Numbered from the stretch's first letter, positions 7,772-19,284 are shown. The stretch is 64,000 nt of DNA from Rhodanobacter thiooxydans (GCF_030291135.1 NZ_CP127409.1:1116001-1180000), one strand, 5' to 3'. The notes: generated by a model from the letters alone, not told the origin. A program made the numbers and translations.

Positions 7772-9214
7772 TCAGAGCGTCAGCCCCAGCGCCTCCGCCA
7801 CGCCTGCCGCGTAGGCCGGGTCGGCCTTGGCGAAGTGGCCGAGCTGGCGGCGCACGATGTCTTCCGGCACACCCTGCATCGCCGCGGCGATGTTGTCGAA
7901 CAGCTGCTGCTTCTGATCGTCGCTCATCAGGCGGAACAGGTCGCCGGGCTGGGTGTAGTCGTCGTTGCCGGCGCGGTGGTCGTAGCGGTCGGCGTCGCCG
8001 GAGATCTTCAGCGGCGGTTCCTTCACCGACGGATCCTCGACCGGGCCGCCGAACGAGTTCGGCTCGTAGTTCACGCTGCCACCGCCGTTGTCGCCGTAGC
8101 GCATCTGTCCATCGCGCGCGTAGTTGTGCACCGGGCAGCGCGGCTGGTTCACCGGCAGCTGGTCGTGGTTCGCGCCGAGCCGGTAGCGCGCCGCGTCGGC
8201 GTAGGAGAACAGGCGGAACTGCAGTACCTTGTCCGGCGAGAAGCCGATGCCAGGCACCACGTTCGCGGGCGAGAAGCTGGACTGCTCGACCTGGGCGAAA
8301 TAATTGTCCGGGTTGCGGTTCAACTCCATCATGCCGACCTCGACCAGTGGGTAGTCCTTGTGTGGCCATACCTTGGTCAGGTCGAACGGGTTGTACGGGG
8401 TTTTCTCCGCGTCGGCCTCGGGCATCAGCTGTACGTACAGCGTCCACTTCGGGAAATCCTTGCGCTCGATGGACTCGTACAGGTCGCGCTGGTGCGATTC
8501 GCGGTCGCCGCCGATCAGCTTCGCCGCCTCGGCGTTGCTGAGGTTCCTGATGCCCTGCTGCGTCTTGAAATGGAACTTCACCCAGTGACGCTCGCCGGCT
8601 TCGTTCCAGAAGCTGTAGGTGTGGCTGCCGAAGCCGTGCATGTGGCGCAGCGTGGCCGGGATGCCGCGGTCGCTCATCAGCGTGGTGATCTGGTGCAGTG
8701 ATTCGGGCGACAGCGACCAGTAGTCCCACATCGCGATGGCGTTGCGCATGTTGCTGCGCGGGTCGCGCTTCTGCGTGTGGATGAAGTCGGGGAACTTGTA
8801 CGGGTCGCGGATGAAGAACACTGGCGTGTTGTTGCCGACCAGATCCCAGTTGCCTTCCTCCGTGTAGAACTTCAGCGCGAAGCCGCGCACGTCGCGCTCG
8901 GCATCGGCCGCGCCGCGCTCGCCGGCCACGGTGGAGAAGCGCGCCAGCATCGGCGTCTGCGCACCCGGCTTGAATACCTTGGCGCGGGTGTACTTCGTGA
9001 TGTCGTGGGTGATGGTGAGCGTGCCGAACGCGGCAGAGGCCTTGGCATGCACCACGCGTTCGGGGATGCGCTCGCGGTTGAAGTGCGCATGCTTCTCGAA
9101 CAGCGCCACGTCCTGCACCAGCAGCGGGCCGCGCGGGCCGGCGGTGAGGCTGTTCTGGTTGTCGGACACCGGGGCGCCGGCGTCGGTGGTCAGCGTCTTG
9201 CGGTTCTGGCTCAT
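7772..9214 (-). CDS. Monofunctional haem catalase (small-subunit type)
   Basis: This catalase disproportionates hydrogen peroxide. It has 480 residues, typical of clade 3 small-subunit catalases. The catalytic His lies in [12 protein letters not shown] (H56). The essential Asn region is [11 protein letters not shown], and the proximal haem ligand Tyr is in [15 protein letters not shown]. The conserved [19 protein letters not shown] block is present. No signal peptide is visible, so it is cytoplasmic. A good Shine-Dalgarno (CAGGAG) precedes the start. It stands alone, converging on the second response regulator and following mutS with a 193-bp gap. No oxyR is adjacent. Confidence 0.96.
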   Translation of the reverse strand: MSQNRKTLTTDAGAPVSDNQNSLTAGPRGPLLVQDVALFEKHAHFNRERIPERVVHAKASAAFGTLTITHDITKYTRAKVFKPGAQTPMLARFSTVAGERGAADAERDVRGFALKFYTEEGNWDLVGNNTPVFFIRDPYKFPDFIHTQKRDPRSNMRNAIAMWDYWSLSPESLHQITTLMSDRGIPATLRHMHGFGSHTYSFWNEAGERHWVKFHFKTQQGIRNLSNAEAAKLIGGDRESHQRDLYESIERKDFPKWTLYVQLMPEADAEKTPYNPFDLTKVWPHKDYPLVEVGMMELNRNPDNYFAQVEQSSFSPANVVPGIGFSPDKVLQFRLFSYADAARYRLGANHDQLPVNQPRCPVHNYARDGQMRYGDNGGGSVNYEPNSFGGPVEDPSVKEPPLKISGDADRYDHRAGNDDYTQPGDLFRLMSDDQKQQLFDNIAAAMQGVPEDIVRRQLGHFAKADPAYAAGVAEALGLTL

Positions 9215-9407
9215 GGCGGGCTCCTGGGGTGATTCGCTGTCCGGTCAATCTACGCAGGCCTGACGATCAATGGAATTCGAATGTTTCGATGTGGTCGATA
9301 GTCCATGACTATGGATTAGGCGGCTGTTCCCGGATCCGGCGGGCCAGCATCGCCGATCAGACGTGAGCGCAGGGTGGTGGTGACCAGCGGCATGGCCGCC
9401 GCCGCGG

Positions 9408-12023
9408 TCAGCCCAGCTGTTTCAGGCGGTACAGCGCTTCCAGTGCCTCGCGCGGGGTCAGCGCATCCGGGTCGATTTCTTCCAGCGCGCGTTCGGCGGC
9501 GGAGGGCTGCGCCGGGGCGAACAGGCCCAGTTGCGGCGAGGATTCGGTGGCCGACGCGGGCGTGCTGGCGTGCTGGTGCATGCCGCGCTCGAGCTCGGCC
9601 AGCGTGCGCCGCGCCTCGGCGATCACTGATTTCGGCAGGCCGGCCAGCGCGGCCACCTGCAGGCCGAAGCTGCGGTTGGCGGGGCCATCCTTCACCGCGT
9701 GCATGAAGACCAGTTGCTCGCCCTGCTTCTTGTCGTGATATTCCACGGCGTCCAGGTGCACGTTGGCGATCGCCGCGAACTCGCCGGCCAGTTCGGTCAG
9801 CTCGAAATAGTGGGTGGCGAACAAGGTGTAGGCGCGGCTGTGGCGCGCCAGGTGCACGGCGGCGGCGCGCGCCAGCGACAGGCCGTCGTAGGTGCTGGTG
9901 CCGCGGCCGACCTCGTCCATCAGCACCAGGCTGTCGGCGGTGGCGTTGTGCAGGATGTTGGCCGTCTCGCTCATCTCCACCATGAAGGTCGACTGGCCGC
10001 GCGAAAGGTCGTCGCCGGCGCCGATGCGGGTGAAGATGCGGTCGATCGGGCCGATCACCGCGCTCGCCGCCGGCACGTAGCTGCCGATGTGGGCGAGCAG
10101 CACGATCAGCGCGTTCTGGCGCATGTAGGTGGATTTGCCGCCCATGTTCGGGCCGGTGATCACCAGCATGCGGCGTGTGTCGTCGAGCTTCAGGTCGTTC
10201 GGCTCGAACGGCTCGTCGCGGACTTTCTCGACCACCGGATGACGGCCGCGCTCGATCGCGATGCCGGGCTCGTCGGTGAGTTGCGGCGCGCTCCAGTCCA
10301 GCGCCTCGGCGCGTTCGGCCAGGGTGGCCAGCACGTCGAGTTCGGCCATCGCGACGGCGGCGGTTTTCAGCGGTTCGAGTTTTTCGGTGAGCATGTCGAG
10401 CAGCGCCTCGTACAGCGCGCGTTCGCGCATCAGCGAGCGTTCCTTCGCCGACAGCACCTTGTCCTCGAACGTCTTCAGCTCCTCGGTGATGTAGCGCTCG
10501 GCGTTCTTCGTCGTCTGCCGGCGCGTGTAGTGTGTGGGTGCCTTGTCCGACTGCGCGCGGCTGATCTCGATGTAGTAGCCATGCACGCGGTTGTAGCCGA
10601 CCTTGAGCGTGGGGATGCCGCTGGCGGCTTTCTCGCGTTCCTCCAGTTCGACCAGGTACTGGTCGGCGTGGTTGGACAGTCGGCGCAGTTCGTCGAGTTC
10701 CGCGTCGTAGCCGTCGGCGACCACGCCACCGTCGCGCTGCAGCACCGGCGGTTGCTCGACGATGGCGCGGGCGAGCAGGGTGGCGGTGTCTGCGTGGTTG
10801 CCGATGCGTTCGACCAGAGTGTGCAGCAGCGGGCTGTCCAGACCGTCGATGCGCTGCTGCAACTCCGGTGCAGCCAGCAAGCCATCGCGCAGTGTCGAAA
10901 GATCGCGCGGGCGCGCCGAGCGCAGTGCCACGCGGGCGAGGATGCGCTCGAGATCGCCGATGCCGCGCAGCTGCTCGCGCAACGGTTCGCCGCGGCGGCT
11001 GTCGATCAGCATGCCGATCGCCTGGTGGCGTCGGCGCAGCACGTCGCGCGAGCGCAGCGGTCGGGTCAGCCAGCGGCGCAGCAGGCGCGCGCCCATCGGC
11101 GTCACCGTCTCGTCGAGCACGCCGAGCAAGGTGTGTTCGGTGCGCCCGCTGGGGTGGGTGTCCAGTTCCAGGTTGCGCCGCGTCGCCGCGTCCAGCGCGA
11201 TCGTCTCGCTGGCGCTTTCCACCGCCATGCCGGTGAGATGCGGCAGCGCACTCTTCTGCGTTTCCTCGACGTAGCCGAGCAGGCAGCCGGCGGCGGCGAC
11301 CGCCAGCGGCAGCTTGTCCACGCCGAAGCCGCCGAGGTCGCGGGTGCCGAAGAAACGGTTCAGTTCGCGCCGCGCCGCGTCGCTGTCGAAATGCCACGGC
11401 GGCCGCTTGCGCAGGCCGGGCAGGGTGCTGACCAGTTTTGGCCAGGGGACGTCTTCGCCGACCAGGGTTTCGGCCGGCTGCAGCCGCGCCAGCTCGGCGG
11501 CCAGCGCCTCGGCGTTTGGCACTTCGCTGAGCAGGAAACGGCCGCTGGACAGATCGATCCAGGCCAGCCCACAGGCGCCATGCGCACCGGCCGCGATCGC
11601 CAGCAGCAGGTTGTCGCGGCGCTCCTCCAGCAGCGCCGCGTCGGTCACCGTGCCGGGGGTGACGATGCGCACCACCTTGCGTTCGACGATGCCCTTGGCC
11701 AGCGCCGGGTCGCCCATCTGCTCGCAGATCGCCACCGATTCACCCAGCCGCACCAGTCGCGCCAGGTAGTTTTCCACCGCGTGGTAGGGCACGCCGGCCA
11801 TCGGGATCGGCGCGCCGCCCGACTGCCCGCGCTGGGTCAGGGTGATGTCGAGCAGCCGCGCCGCTTTGCGCGCGTCGTCGTAGAACAGCTCGTAGAAATC
11901 GCCCATGCGGAAAAACAGCAGCACGTCCGGGTGCTCGGCCTTGGCCGACAGGTACTGGCGCATGCCTGGAGAGTGGGAGGCGATCCACGCGGCCTGGTCC
12001 GTGTTTTCAACTTTCTCGATCAT
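9408..12023 (-). CDS. mutS: DNA mismatch repair protein MutS
   Basis: MutS recognises mismatches and recruits MutL. Its 871 residues match the family. The mismatch-reading FYE motif is at residues 43-45 ([10 protein letters not shown]), followed by connector, lever and clamp domains. The C-terminal ABC-type ATPase has Walker [10 protein letters not shown] near residue 623, Walker [17 protein letters not shown] and the FATHYFEL segment. The C-terminal tail with the tetramerisation or beta-clamp region is present. The start at ATG 12023 has a weak Shine-Dalgarno, but the MutS domain I begins within 20 residues, so it cannot be far wrong. Confidence 0.97.
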   Translation of the reverse strand: MIEKVENTDQAAWIASHSPGMRQYLSAKAEHPDVLLFFRMGDFYELFYDDARKAARLLDITLTQRGQSGGAPIPMAGVPYHAVENYLARLVRLGESVAICEQMGDPALAKGIVERKVVRIVTPGTVTDAALLEERRDNLLLAIAAGAHGACGLAWIDLSSGRFLLSEVPNAEALAAELARLQPAETLVGEDVPWPKLVSTLPGLRKRPPWHFDSDAARRELNRFFGTRDLGGFGVDKLPLAVAAAGCLLGYVEETQKSALPHLTGMAVESASETIALDAATRRNLELDTHPSGRTEHTLLGVLDETVTPMGARLLRRWLTRPLRSRDVLRRRHQAIGMLIDSRRGEPLREQLRGIGDLERILARVALRSARPRDLSTLRDGLLAAPELQQRIDGLDSPLLHTLVERIGNHADTATLLARAIVEQPPVLQRDGGVVADGYDAELDELRRLSNHADQYLVELEEREKAASGIPTLKVGYNRVHGYYIEISRAQSDKAPTHYTRRQTTKNAERYITEELKTFEDKVLSAKERSLMRERALYEALLDMLTEKLEPLKTAAVAMAELDVLATLAERAEALDWSAPQLTDEPGIAIERGRHPVVEKVRDEPFEPNDLKLDDTRRMLVITGPNMGGKSTYMRQNALIVLLAHIGSYVPAASAVIGPIDRIFTRIGAGDDLSRGQSTFMVEMSETANILHNATADSLVLMDEVGRGTSTYDGLSLARAAAVHLARHSRAYTLFATHYFELTELAGEFAAIANVHLDAVEYHDKKQGEQLVFMHAVKDGPANRSFGLQVAALAGLPKSVIAEARRTLAELERGMHQHASTPASATESSPQLGLFAPAQPSAAERALEEIDPDALTPREALEALYRLKQLG

Positions 12024-12340
12024 TTCGATATTTTTGCTTGCGTTGTTTTTGTGCAGATCGGGTCGTCAGCGTTTTTGCTCGCCAATGGCTTTGGGAAACG
12101 CAACGTGGTGTCCAGGCTCATGCTTCATGAAAAACAGGAGCCCTGGACGAACTCCTCATTGAACCACGGATAGCGGTCAGGTCAGGTGCCAGCGCTGGCC
12201 GACCATGTTGGCAACGCATGGTCAGTTGCGTTGGCCATGCGCACAGGGTACCCGCGGCTCGCTTTACGGCTTCTCGATCTACGAATACGGAGTTCGATCC
12301 AGTGGCAGGGTAGTCGCCACGTCGAGGCCCGGCGTCGAGC
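12024..12340. other. Intergenic stretch, no gene seen
   Basis: This 317-bp gap separates mutS from the TetR gene, both on the minus strand. The mutS-proximal part is slightly AT-richer (T runs near 12029-12050). Open frames crossing it are biased, low-complexity shadows without a ribosome site. I see no RNA gene, repeat or convincing terminator. Confidence 0.5.
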
Positions 12341-12982
12341 TCAATCCGCCGACATCGCCCGCCACAGGATGTGGAACAGCTCGCCGAACTGATCTGTAAT
12401 AGGTTGCTTGTCGGCACGCACGATGTGCATCAGCCCGACCCGGCCGAGGATGCCCATGAACACGTCCAACAGCACCTTGCTGGAGACGCGGTTGTTGAGC
12501 ACGCCGCGTGCCTGACCATCCTTCAGCACACCGAGGAACGCGCCCATCAGCTCCGGGCTTTCGTAGATGCGGATGTTGCGGTGGCGGGAGGCCGGGATGG
12601 CGGTGACCAGCAGCATCATCACCGCCGGATGCTTGTCCATGTAATCCAGGAACACCCAGCAGGTCTTGCGCAGGCGTTCGCGCGAGTCGTCGATGCCTTG
12701 CAGGTGGTCGATCATGCGATCGGCCAGGCGCACCAGCATGACGTCGAGCATGGCGTAGACCAGTTCTTCCTTGCTGCCGAAGTATTTGTAGATGGTCTGC
12801 AGTGACACGTTCGCCGAGCGGGCCACTTCTTGCAGGCTGACTTCGTGGAAGTCGCGGATGGAAAACAGCTCCAGCACCGCCTTCTCGATGCGGTTGAGCG
12901 TGTCGGCGCGCATGCCGCTGAGGATGTCGCGGCGGTCGATGATGGTGGAGGCTGGATCTGGCTTGGCTGGGGTGGTCGTCAT
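12341..12982 (-). CDS. TetR-family transcriptional regulator of the fatty-acid operon
   Basis: This 213-residue regulator has an N-terminal HTH (EVARSANVSLQTIYKYFGSKEELVYAMLDV) and an all-helical ligand-binding C-terminal domain. The longer frame starts at 13033, but ATG 12982 fits the domain layout better. The gene is divergent from the beta-oxidation operon that starts at 13248. By family precedent it probably represses that operon and itself and responds to an acyl-CoA or related ligand. A palindrome in the shared intergenic region (13173-13190) is a candidate operator, and a GGTAAC half-site also lies close to its own 5' end near 13026. Confidence 0.88.
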   Translation of the reverse strand: MTTTPAKPDPASTIIDRRDILSGMRADTLNRIEKAVLELFSIRDFHEVSLQEVARSANVSLQTIYKYFGSKEELVYAMLDVMLVRLADRMIDHLQGIDDSRERLRKTCWVFLDYMDKHPAVMMLLVTAIPASRHRNIRIYESPELMGAFLGVLKDGQARGVLNNRVSSKVLLDVFMGILGRVGLMHIVRADKQPITDQFGELFHILWRAMSAD

Positions 12983-13172
12983 GCACGCGTCCTGGGATAG
13001 CGGGATTTCCGCGATGGAAATGAATGTTACCAAATAACCGGGAAATAGCCCTTATCCGGTGTGATCTCTTGCCTTTCATGGGGCAGCTACACACTATGGG
13101 ATCGTAGCAGTTCACCATGATTGCGTGATTGTTGGCTTCTTCGACCGGCCAAGCTTGCCACCGTTGTCGAAA

Positions 13173-13190
13173 TGGTAATGATCGTTACCA
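13173..13190. promoter_or_regulatory. Candidate TetR operator palindrome
   Basis: TGGTAATGATCGTTACCA is an 18-bp near-perfect inverted repeat (arms TGGTAA/TTACCA, centre tGATCg). It sits between the divergent TetR gene and the acyl-CoA dehydrogenase gene, 57 bp before the preferred start of the latter. Size and position suit a TetR-dimer operator. Binding is not shown. Confidence 0.5.
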
Positions 13191-13247
13191 ATGCTTTCAG
13201 AAGGGCCGCCCGCCGATCCTGCCCGGCCCGTATCGAGGAGACACCCC

Positions 13248-14402
13248 TTGGCCATACAGAACTTCCCCGCCGCCTGGATGACGGACGAGCACCGCATGCT
13301 GCAGGAGTCCGCCACCCGCTTTTTCAAGGAGCAGTGGGTGCCGAAGGATGAGGCCTGGCGTGAAGCCGGCATGATGGATCGCGAAGCGTGGGCGCAGGCG
13401 GGCGTGAACGGCTTTCTGTGCGCCTCGGTGCCGGAGCAATACGGTGGCGCGGGTGGCGACTTCGGCCATGAGGCGGCGCTGCTGTACGCCCAGGGCGAGT
13501 CCGGAATGGCAGGCTTTGGCGGCTCGGTGCATTCGGGCATCGTCGCGCAATACATCCTGCATTGCGGCACCGAGGCACAGAAGCGGCGCTGGTTGCCGCG
13601 GATGGCTACCGGCGAGCTGATCGCCGCCATCGCCATGACCGAGCCGGGTACCGGTTCGGATCTGCAAGGTTTGCGCACGCTGGCGGTTCGCGAAGGCGAC
13701 CGCTATCGCCTCAACGGCAGCAAGACCTTCATCAGCAATGGCCAGCTGGCCAACCTCGTCGTGGTGGCCTGCAAGACCGACAAGGAGCAGGGCGCGCAGG
13801 GCATTTCGCTGCTGGTGGTGGAAACCGACGACGCGGAGGGATTTCGACGCGGGCGCAACCTCGAAAAAATCGGCATGGAGTCGCAGGACACCTCCGAGCT
13901 GTTCTTCGATGACGTGCAGGTGCCGGCGGACAACCTGCTGGGTGGCGAGGAAGGCCAGGGTTTCTTCCAGATGATGCAGGAGCTGCCACAGGAGCGGCTG
14001 ATCGTGTCGGTTGCGGGCATCGCCACGATGGAATTGGCGATGCAGGTCACCCTGGCCTATACCAAGGAGCGCAAGGCGTTCGGCAAGCCGATCTTCGCGT
14101 TCCAGAACACCCGCTTCAAGCTGGCCGAATGCCAGGCGCTGTTGCTGGCGTCGCGCGCATTGGTCGACGCGGCGATGGTGGCCCATCTCAAGGGCGAGCT
14201 GGGCATCGATCGCGCCGCGCTGACCAAGTACTGGGTCACCGACAACCAGTGCAAGCTGGTCGACGAGTGCCTGCAATTGTTTGGCGGCTACGGCTACATG
14301 AAGGAATACCCGATCGCGCGCCTGTGGGCCGACTCGCGGGTACAGCGCATCTACGGCGGCACCAACGAAATCATGAAGGAACTGGCCTCGCGCTTCCTTT
14401 GA
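13248..14402 (+). CDS. Acyl-CoA dehydrogenase
   Basis: This FAD-dependent acyl-CoA dehydrogenase catalyses the first oxidation step of beta-oxidation. Its 384 residues include the FAD-binding signature IAAIAMTEPGTGSDLQGL and KTFISNGQLANLVVV, and a C-terminal helical domain with RIYGGTNEIMKELASR, which holds the expected catalytic Glu. I chose the TTG at 13248 because GAGGAG lies about seven bases upstream and the ATG at 13191 directly abuts the candidate operator. It is the first gene of the operon behind the divergent TetR gene. Confidence 0.93.
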   Translation: MAIQNFPAAWMTDEHRMLQESATRFFKEQWVPKDEAWREAGMMDREAWAQAGVNGFLCASVPEQYGGAGGDFGHEAALLYAQGESGMAGFGGSVHSGIVAQYILHCGTEAQKRRWLPRMATGELIAAIAMTEPGTGSDLQGLRTLAVREGDRYRLNGSKTFISNGQLANLVVVACKTDKEQGAQGISLLVVETDDAEGFRRGRNLEKIGMESQDTSELFFDDVQVPADNLLGGEEGQGFFQMMQELPQERLIVSVAGIATMELAMQVTLAYTKERKAFGKPIFAFQNTRFKLAECQALLLASRALVDAAMVAHLKGELGIDRAALTKYWVTDNQCKLVDECLQLFGGYGYMKEYPIARLWADSRVQRIYGGTNEIMKELASRFL

Positions 14403-14451
14403 CGCGCGCGCCTTTCCGTATCACCCATCGACTCCCAGCGAAGGATTTCCC

Positions 14452-15657
14452 ATGACCGAGGCCTATATCTACGACGCCGTGCGCACCCCGCGTGGCAAAG
14501 GCAAGAAGGACGGCAGCCTGCATCAGGCCACGCCAGTGTGGCTGCTGCGCACGCTGTTGCAGGAACTGCAGCGGCGCAACCAGCTCGACACCGCGCTGGT
14601 CGACGACGTGGTGCTGGGCTGCGTCACGCCGGTCGGCGAGCAGGGTGCGGATATCGCGCGCACCGCCGTGCTCGACGCCGGTTGGGCGCAGAGCGTGGCG
14701 GGGGTGACGTTGTCGCGTTACTGCGGCTCGGGCCTGGAAGCAACCAACATGGCGGCCGCCAAGATCGTTGCCGGCATGGAAGACATGGTGGTCGCCGGTG
14801 GCGTTGAATCGATGAGCCGCTGGGCGATGGGCAGCGACGGCGGCGCGTGGTTTATGGACCCACGCGTCAACAGCGCGCTGGGCTTCGTGCCGCAGGGCAT
14901 CAGCGCCGACCTGATCGCCACGCTCGAGGGTTTCAGCCGTCAGGACCTGGATGCTTTCGCTGCCGAATCGCATCGTCGCGCTGCGCTTGCGCAGGGCGAA
15001 GGGCGTTTCGGCAAATCCATCGTCGCGGTGAAGGATCTCAACGGCATGCTGCTGCTGGACCGAGACGAGACGATCCGTCCGGGCAGCTCGGTCGAATCGT
15101 TGGCCAAGCTCAATCCCTCGTTCGAACAGATGGGCCAGATGGGTTTCGACGCCACCGCGATGGCGAAATACACCACGGTCGAGAAGATCCACCACGTCCA
15201 CCATGCCGGCAATTCGTCGGGCATCGTCGATGGCGCCGCGCTGCTGTTGCTGGGCAGCAAGGAAGCCGGCATCCGCGCCGGCCTGAAGCCGCGCGCCCGC
15301 GTGCGCATGGCATCGGTGATCGGTTCCGAACCCACCATCATGCTGACCGGCCCGACCGCGGCCTGTCGCAAGGCGCTGGGCAAACTCGGCATGACGCCGG
15401 CCGACATCGACCTGTGGGAAATCAACGAGGCATTCGCCACCGTGCCGATGAAAACCGCGCGCGATCTGGGCGTGTCGCTGGATCGGGTCAACGTCAACGG
15501 CGGCGCGATCGCGTTGGGTCATCCGCTGGGTGCAACCGGCGCGGCGATTCTCGGCACGGCGCTGGATGAACTCGAACGCCGCGACCAGAGCACCGCGCTG
15601 GCCACCTTGTGCATCGGTGCCGGTATGGGCATCGCCACCATCATCGAACGCGTCTGA
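14452..15657 (+). CDS. Acetyl-CoA C-acyltransferase (thiolase)
   Basis: This thiolase cleaves 3-ketoacyl-CoA to acetyl-CoA and a shortened acyl-CoA. It has 401 residues. The nucleophilic Cys is in [16 protein letters not shown], and the catalytic His is in [18 protein letters not shown]. The second Cys is in [13 protein letters not shown] is also present. It lies 49 bp after the acyl-CoA dehydrogenase gene and 13 bp before the bifunctional hydratase/dehydrogenase gene, forming the usual two-component fatty acid oxidation pair. Confidence 0.95.
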   Translation: MTEAYIYDAVRTPRGKGKKDGSLHQATPVWLLRTLLQELQRRNQLDTALVDDVVLGCVTPVGEQGADIARTAVLDAGWAQSVAGVTLSRYCGSGLEATNMAAAKIVAGMEDMVVAGGVESMSRWAMGSDGGAWFMDPRVNSALGFVPQGISADLIATLEGFSRQDLDAFAAESHRRAALAQGEGRFGKSIVAVKDLNGMLLLDRDETIRPGSSVESLAKLNPSFEQMGQMGFDATAMAKYTTVEKIHHVHHAGNSSGIVDGAALLLLGSKEAGIRAGLKPRARVRMASVIGSEPTIMLTGPTAACRKALGKLGMTPADIDLWEINEAFATVPMKTARDLGVSLDRVNVNGGAIALGHPLGATGAAILGTALDELERRDQSTALATLCIGAGMGIATIIERV

Positions 15658-15670
15658 GGAGGCTCGCACC

Positions 15671-17821
15671 ATGACTTCGAACAACCCTGTCACCCTCGAG
15701 ATCGACGCCGACGGCATCGGCCTGGTCATCTTCGACCAGCCGGGCCGCGCGATGAACGTGCTCAACCCCGACCTGGTCGTGCCGTTCGCCGCCATCGTCG
15801 AGCGGCTGGAGCAAGAGGACGCCATCAAGGGCCTCGTGCTCACTTCCGGCAAGTCGACCTTCATCGTCGGTGCCGACATCGATCAGCTCACCGCGATCAC
15901 CACCGCCGAGGAAGCCTTCAGCCTCTGTGAAGACCTGAAGGCGCTACTGCGCCGGATCGAAAAGTGCAACAAACCGGTAGTCGCTGCGCTCAACGGCACC
16001 GCACTCGGCGGTGGCCTGGAAGTGGCGCTGGCCTGCCATGCACGTTTCGTGCTGGACGATGCCGCGCTCAAGCTGGGCCTGCCCGAGGTCAAGCTGGGCC
16101 TGCTGCCCGGCGGTGGCGGCACCCAGCGGCTGCCGCGCATGATCGGCATCCAGAAGAGTTTTGAACTGATTACCCAGGGCACCGAACTGCGCGCCGCCGA
16201 GGCCAAGGGCCTGGGTCTGGTCAACGACATCGCCGCCAGCCGCGAGGAACTGCTGCAGAAATCGCGCGCGTGGTGCGTGGCCAATCCGCGTGCCGTGCAA
16301 CCGTGGGACAAGCAGGGCTTCCGCATTCCGGGCGGCGACAGCAAGCATCCGGGCGTGGTGCAGTTGCTGGCGATTGCACCGTCCATCGCCAATGCCAAGG
16401 CGCACGGCAACTACCCCGCGATCGGCCACATCATGTCGTGCCTGTTCGAAGGCTGCCTGCTGGACTTTGATTCGGCCTGCCAGGTGGAGTCGCGCTACTT
16501 CGCTGCCTGCGTGGTATCGCAGGAATCGAAGAACATGATCGGCACGCTGTGGCACCAGCTCAACGCGATCAAGAAGGGCCAGTCGCGCCCGGCCGGCGTG
16601 GCGCCGTCCAGGGTGCGCAAAGTCGGCATCCTCGGTGCGGGCATGATGGGTGCCGGCATCGCCTACGTGTCGGCCAAGGCCGGCGTCGACGTGATCCTGC
16701 TCGACACCACGATCGGGAACGCCGGGAAGGGCAAGGCGTATTCGCAAGGCCTGCTCGACAAGGCCATTTCGCGTGGCCGCAGCACACCGGACAAGCGCGA
16801 CGCCTTGCTGGCCAGGATCACGCCGACCACCCGCTACGAAGACCTGCAAGGCTGCGATCTGGTGATCGAGGCGGTGTTCGAGGATCGCGCCATCAAGGCG
16901 GCCTGCACGCAGAAAGCCGAGGCGGTGATCGCTGCCGATGTGGTGTACGCATCCAATACCTCCACCCTGCCGATCACCGGCCTGGCCAAGGCCAGTGTGC
17001 GTCCGAATAATTTCATCGGCCTGCATTTCTTCTCGCCGGTGGACAAGATGCCGCTGGTCGAGATCATCGTCGGCGAGCAGACCTCGGACGAAACACTGGC
17101 GCGCGGTTTCGACTACGTGCTGCAGATCGGCAAGACCCCGATCGTGGTCAACGACAGCCGCGGCTTCTACACCTCGCGCGTGTTTGCCACCTACGTGATG
17201 GAAGGTCTGGCGATGCTCGGCGAAGGCGTGCATCCGCGCTCGATCGAGGCGGCCGGCATCAAGGCCGGCATGCCGATGCCGCCGCTGGCGCTGCAGGACG
17301 AGGTCTCGCTGAGCCTGTCGCTGCATGTCGCCGACCAGACCCGCAAGGATCTGGCCGCCGAAGGCAAACCGCTACCCGAGCATCCGGGCGAGCCGGTGCT
17401 GCGCATGGTCGGTGGCACGCACCAGCGCCTGGGCAAGAAAACTGGCAAGGGCCTGTACGACTACGACGGTCGGGACAAGCATTTGTGGCCGGAACTGACT
17501 CGGCTGTATCCGACCGCGCCCAAGCAGCCCACGCAGCAGGAACTGATCGATCGCCTGATGTTCGTGCAGGCCAACGAAGCGGCGCGCTGCTTCGAGGAGA
17601 ACGTGGTGCGCTCGGTGGCCGACGCCAACATCGGCTCGATCTTCGGCTGGGGCTTCGCGCCGTTCCACGGTGGCGCGCTGCAGTTCATCAACGCGATGGG
17701 CGCGGCACGTTTCGTGGCGCGTTCGCGCGAACTGGCCGAATGCTACGGCGCGCGCTTCGCGCCCACCGACATCGTGGTGAAGCAGGCCGCCGCTGGCGGG
17801 CACTTCGAGGGTGCGGCGTGA
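15671..17821 (+). CDS. FadJ/FadB-type enoyl-CoA hydratase / 3-hydroxyacyl-CoA dehydrogenase
   Basis: This 716-residue bifunctional enzyme works with the thiolase encoded upstream. The N-terminal crotonase domain (about 1-190) shows oxyanion-hole segments ([26 protein letters not shown]) and [22 protein letters not shown] with its catalytic Glu. The NAD-binding dehydrogenase domain starts near residue 315 ([20 protein letters not shown]) and has the [19 protein letters not shown] active-site segment. The C-terminal helical repeat follows. The start at 15671 follows a GGAGGC box. Its stop overlaps the GTG start of the CoA transferase gene by four bases. Confidence 0.95.
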   Translation: MTSNNPVTLEIDADGIGLVIFDQPGRAMNVLNPDLVVPFAAIVERLEQEDAIKGLVLTSGKSTFIVGADIDQLTAITTAEEAFSLCEDLKALLRRIEKCNKPVVAALNGTALGGGLEVALACHARFVLDDAALKLGLPEVKLGLLPGGGGTQRLPRMIGIQKSFELITQGTELRAAEAKGLGLVNDIAASREELLQKSRAWCVANPRAVQPWDKQGFRIPGGDSKHPGVVQLLAIAPSIANAKAHGNYPAIGHIMSCLFEGCLLDFDSACQVESRYFAACVVSQESKNMIGTLWHQLNAIKKGQSRPAGVAPSRVRKVGILGAGMMGAGIAYVSAKAGVDVILLDTTIGNAGKGKAYSQGLLDKAISRGRSTPDKRDALLARITPTTRYEDLQGCDLVIEAVFEDRAIKAACTQKAEAVIAADVVYASNTSTLPITGLAKASVRPNNFIGLHFFSPVDKMPLVEIIVGEQTSDETLARGFDYVLQIGKTPIVVNDSRGFYTSRVFATYVMEGLAMLGEGVHPRSIEAAGIKAGMPMPPLALQDEVSLSLSLHVADQTRKDLAAEGKPLPEHPGEPVLRMVGGTHQRLGKKTGKGLYDYDGRDKHLWPELTRLYPTAPKQPTQQELIDRLMFVQANEAARCFEENVVRSVADANIGSIFGWGFAPFHGGALQFINAMGAARFVARSRELAECYGARFAPTDIVVKQAAAGGHFEGAA

Positions 17822-18855
17822 GCGCCGATCACGACCCCCTGTCCGGTCTCCTCGCTGGGCTGCTGGTGGTCGATCTGTCGCGCAACCTGCCGGGGCCGTT
17901 CTGCACGCGGATGCTGGCCGATCTCGGCGCGGCGGTCATCAAGGTCGAGCCACCGGAAGGCGATCCGACCCGTCCACTCGGGCCGTTGTTCGAGGCGCTG
18001 AACCACGATAAGGAATGCCGCCGCCTTGATTTCCGCCAGCCGGCCGACCTCGACCGGTTGCGCGAGTGGCTGGCGGAGGCCGAGGTCATGGTCGACAGCT
18101 TCCGCCCGGGCATCCTGTTGTCGATGGGGCTGGATTTCGACCGGCTCAAGACGATCAATCCGAAGCTGGTGATGGTGTCGATCACCGGCTACGGCCAGCA
18201 CGGCGACTGGTCGCAACGCGCCGGGCACGACCTGAATTTCATGGCCATGTCGGGCGCGCTCGACCAGATGCGCGCATCGACCGGCGAGCTGGCCTTGTCC
18301 AACGTGCAGTGGGGCGACATGGCCGGTGGCAGCTCGATGGCCTGCATCGCGATTCTCGCAGCGGTGTTCGATGCGCAGCGTCGCGGTCGTGGCCGGCATA
18401 TCGACATCAGCATGACCCACGGCGTGCACGCGCACCTGATCCTGCCCAAGGCTACCTCGTCTTTGTTCGCGCCGATGCTGGGTCGCGCGCCCGGCGCGGG
18501 CGAGGATCTGCTCAACGGCGGCTTGCCTTGCTACAACCTCTACACCACCGCCGACGGCCGCCAGCTGGCGGTGGCGGCGCTCGAATTCAAATTCTGGAAA
18601 GCGGCCTGCGCGGTGTTCGAACGACCCGACTGGGTCGAACGGCATTGGCAGCGCGGACAGATGCCCGGCACCGACCAGAACAACGCGTTGCGCGAGGAAG
18701 TCGCTGCGCTGGTGATCACGCAGCCGCTGGCGTACTGGGCGGAACGTTTCGAAACCGCCGATGCCTGCGTCACGCCGGTGCTGACGATGGCCGAAGCCCA
18801 GGCCCATCCCCTGTTTACCGACGGCTCCCGGGCGCAAGCCTGGGCCGCCGTCTGA
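17818..18855 (+). CDS. CaiB/BaiF-family CoA transferase (type III)
   Basis: This 345-residue type III CoA transferase, or racemase-like family member, has the N-terminal LVVDLSRNLPGPFCTRMLADLGAAVIKVEPPEGD. The conserved Asp is likely in VQWGDMAGG, and RGRHIDISM is also present. Type III enzymes move CoA between acids; alpha-methylacyl-CoA racemase is a close relative and would fit beta-oxidation of branched chains. I start at GTG 17818 because it overlaps the upstream stop (GTGA), a translational-coupling arrangement. At 345 residues it is slightly shorter than many members, and the substrate is unknown. Confidence 0.88.
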   Translation: MSADHDPLSGLLAGLLVVDLSRNLPGPFCTRMLADLGAAVIKVEPPEGDPTRPLGPLFEALNHDKECRRLDFRQPADLDRLREWLAEAEVMVDSFRPGILLSMGLDFDRLKTINPKLVMVSITGYGQHGDWSQRAGHDLNFMAMSGALDQMRASTGELALSNVQWGDMAGGSSMACIAILAAVFDAQRRGRGRHIDISMTHGVHAHLILPKATSSLFAPMLGRAPGAGEDLLNGGLPCYNLYTTADGRQLAVAALEFKFWKAACAVFERPDWVERHWQRGQMPGTDQNNALREEVAALVITQPLAYWAERFETADACVTPVLTMAEAQAHPLFTDGSRAQAWAAV

Positions 18856-18885
18856 TTCCTCCATCCCCTCAGAGAGACCGATGCC

Positions 18886-19203
18886 ATGAGCGCACTCGAA
18901 TTGCTGCACAAGCTGCCCCTCGCGATCAATCCGCAGAGCACCGCCGGGGTGGATCGCACCATCCAGTTCAACATCAGCCAGCCGGCTTACGTGGTGATCC
19001 GCAACGGCGCGTGCGAAGTGACGGAAGGAAGCGCTGAAAACGCCGACCTCTCGTTGAAGATGTCTGACGACGACTTGGTCAGCCTGCTGACCGGCAAGCT
19101 TGATGGCATGGCGGCGATGATGACCGGCCGGCTGAAGCTGCAAGGCGACATGGGGCTGGCGACGCAACTGAGTCGCTATTTCGACGCCAGCAAATTGCAG
19201 TGA
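18886..19203 (+). CDS. SCP2 sterol-binding-domain protein
   Basis: This small 105-residue protein consists of one SCP2 lipid-binding domain (TIQFNISQPAYVVIRNG, then ADLSLKMSDDDLVSLLTGKLDGMAAMMTGRLKLQGD). The family binds acyl-CoA or other lipids in a hydrophobic tunnel. It lies 30 bp after the CoA transferase gene and before the acyl-CoA ligase gene, so it probably ferries lipid intermediates in this operon. The start follows an AGAGAG box at about 10 bp. Confidence 0.9.
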   Translation: MSALELLHKLPLAINPQSTAGVDRTIQFNISQPAYVVIRNGACEVTEGSAENADLSLKMSDDDLVSLLTGKLDGMAAMMTGRLKLQGDMGLATQLSRYFDASKLQ

Positions 19204-19284
19204 TCGAATCGTGCGCATGCCGATGTGCATCGTGCACAACGCGACCCATCGGTGGACGCTGCACCGTGCGAAAGGGGAATCGTG

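Noticed and set aside
3729..12176. Similar ATTGAACCACGrATmGC strings near 3729 and 12160 as a dispersed repeat
   Set aside because: Only about 17 bp similar, just two copies, no hairpin or boundary structure; chance or a weak shared origin cannot be separated.
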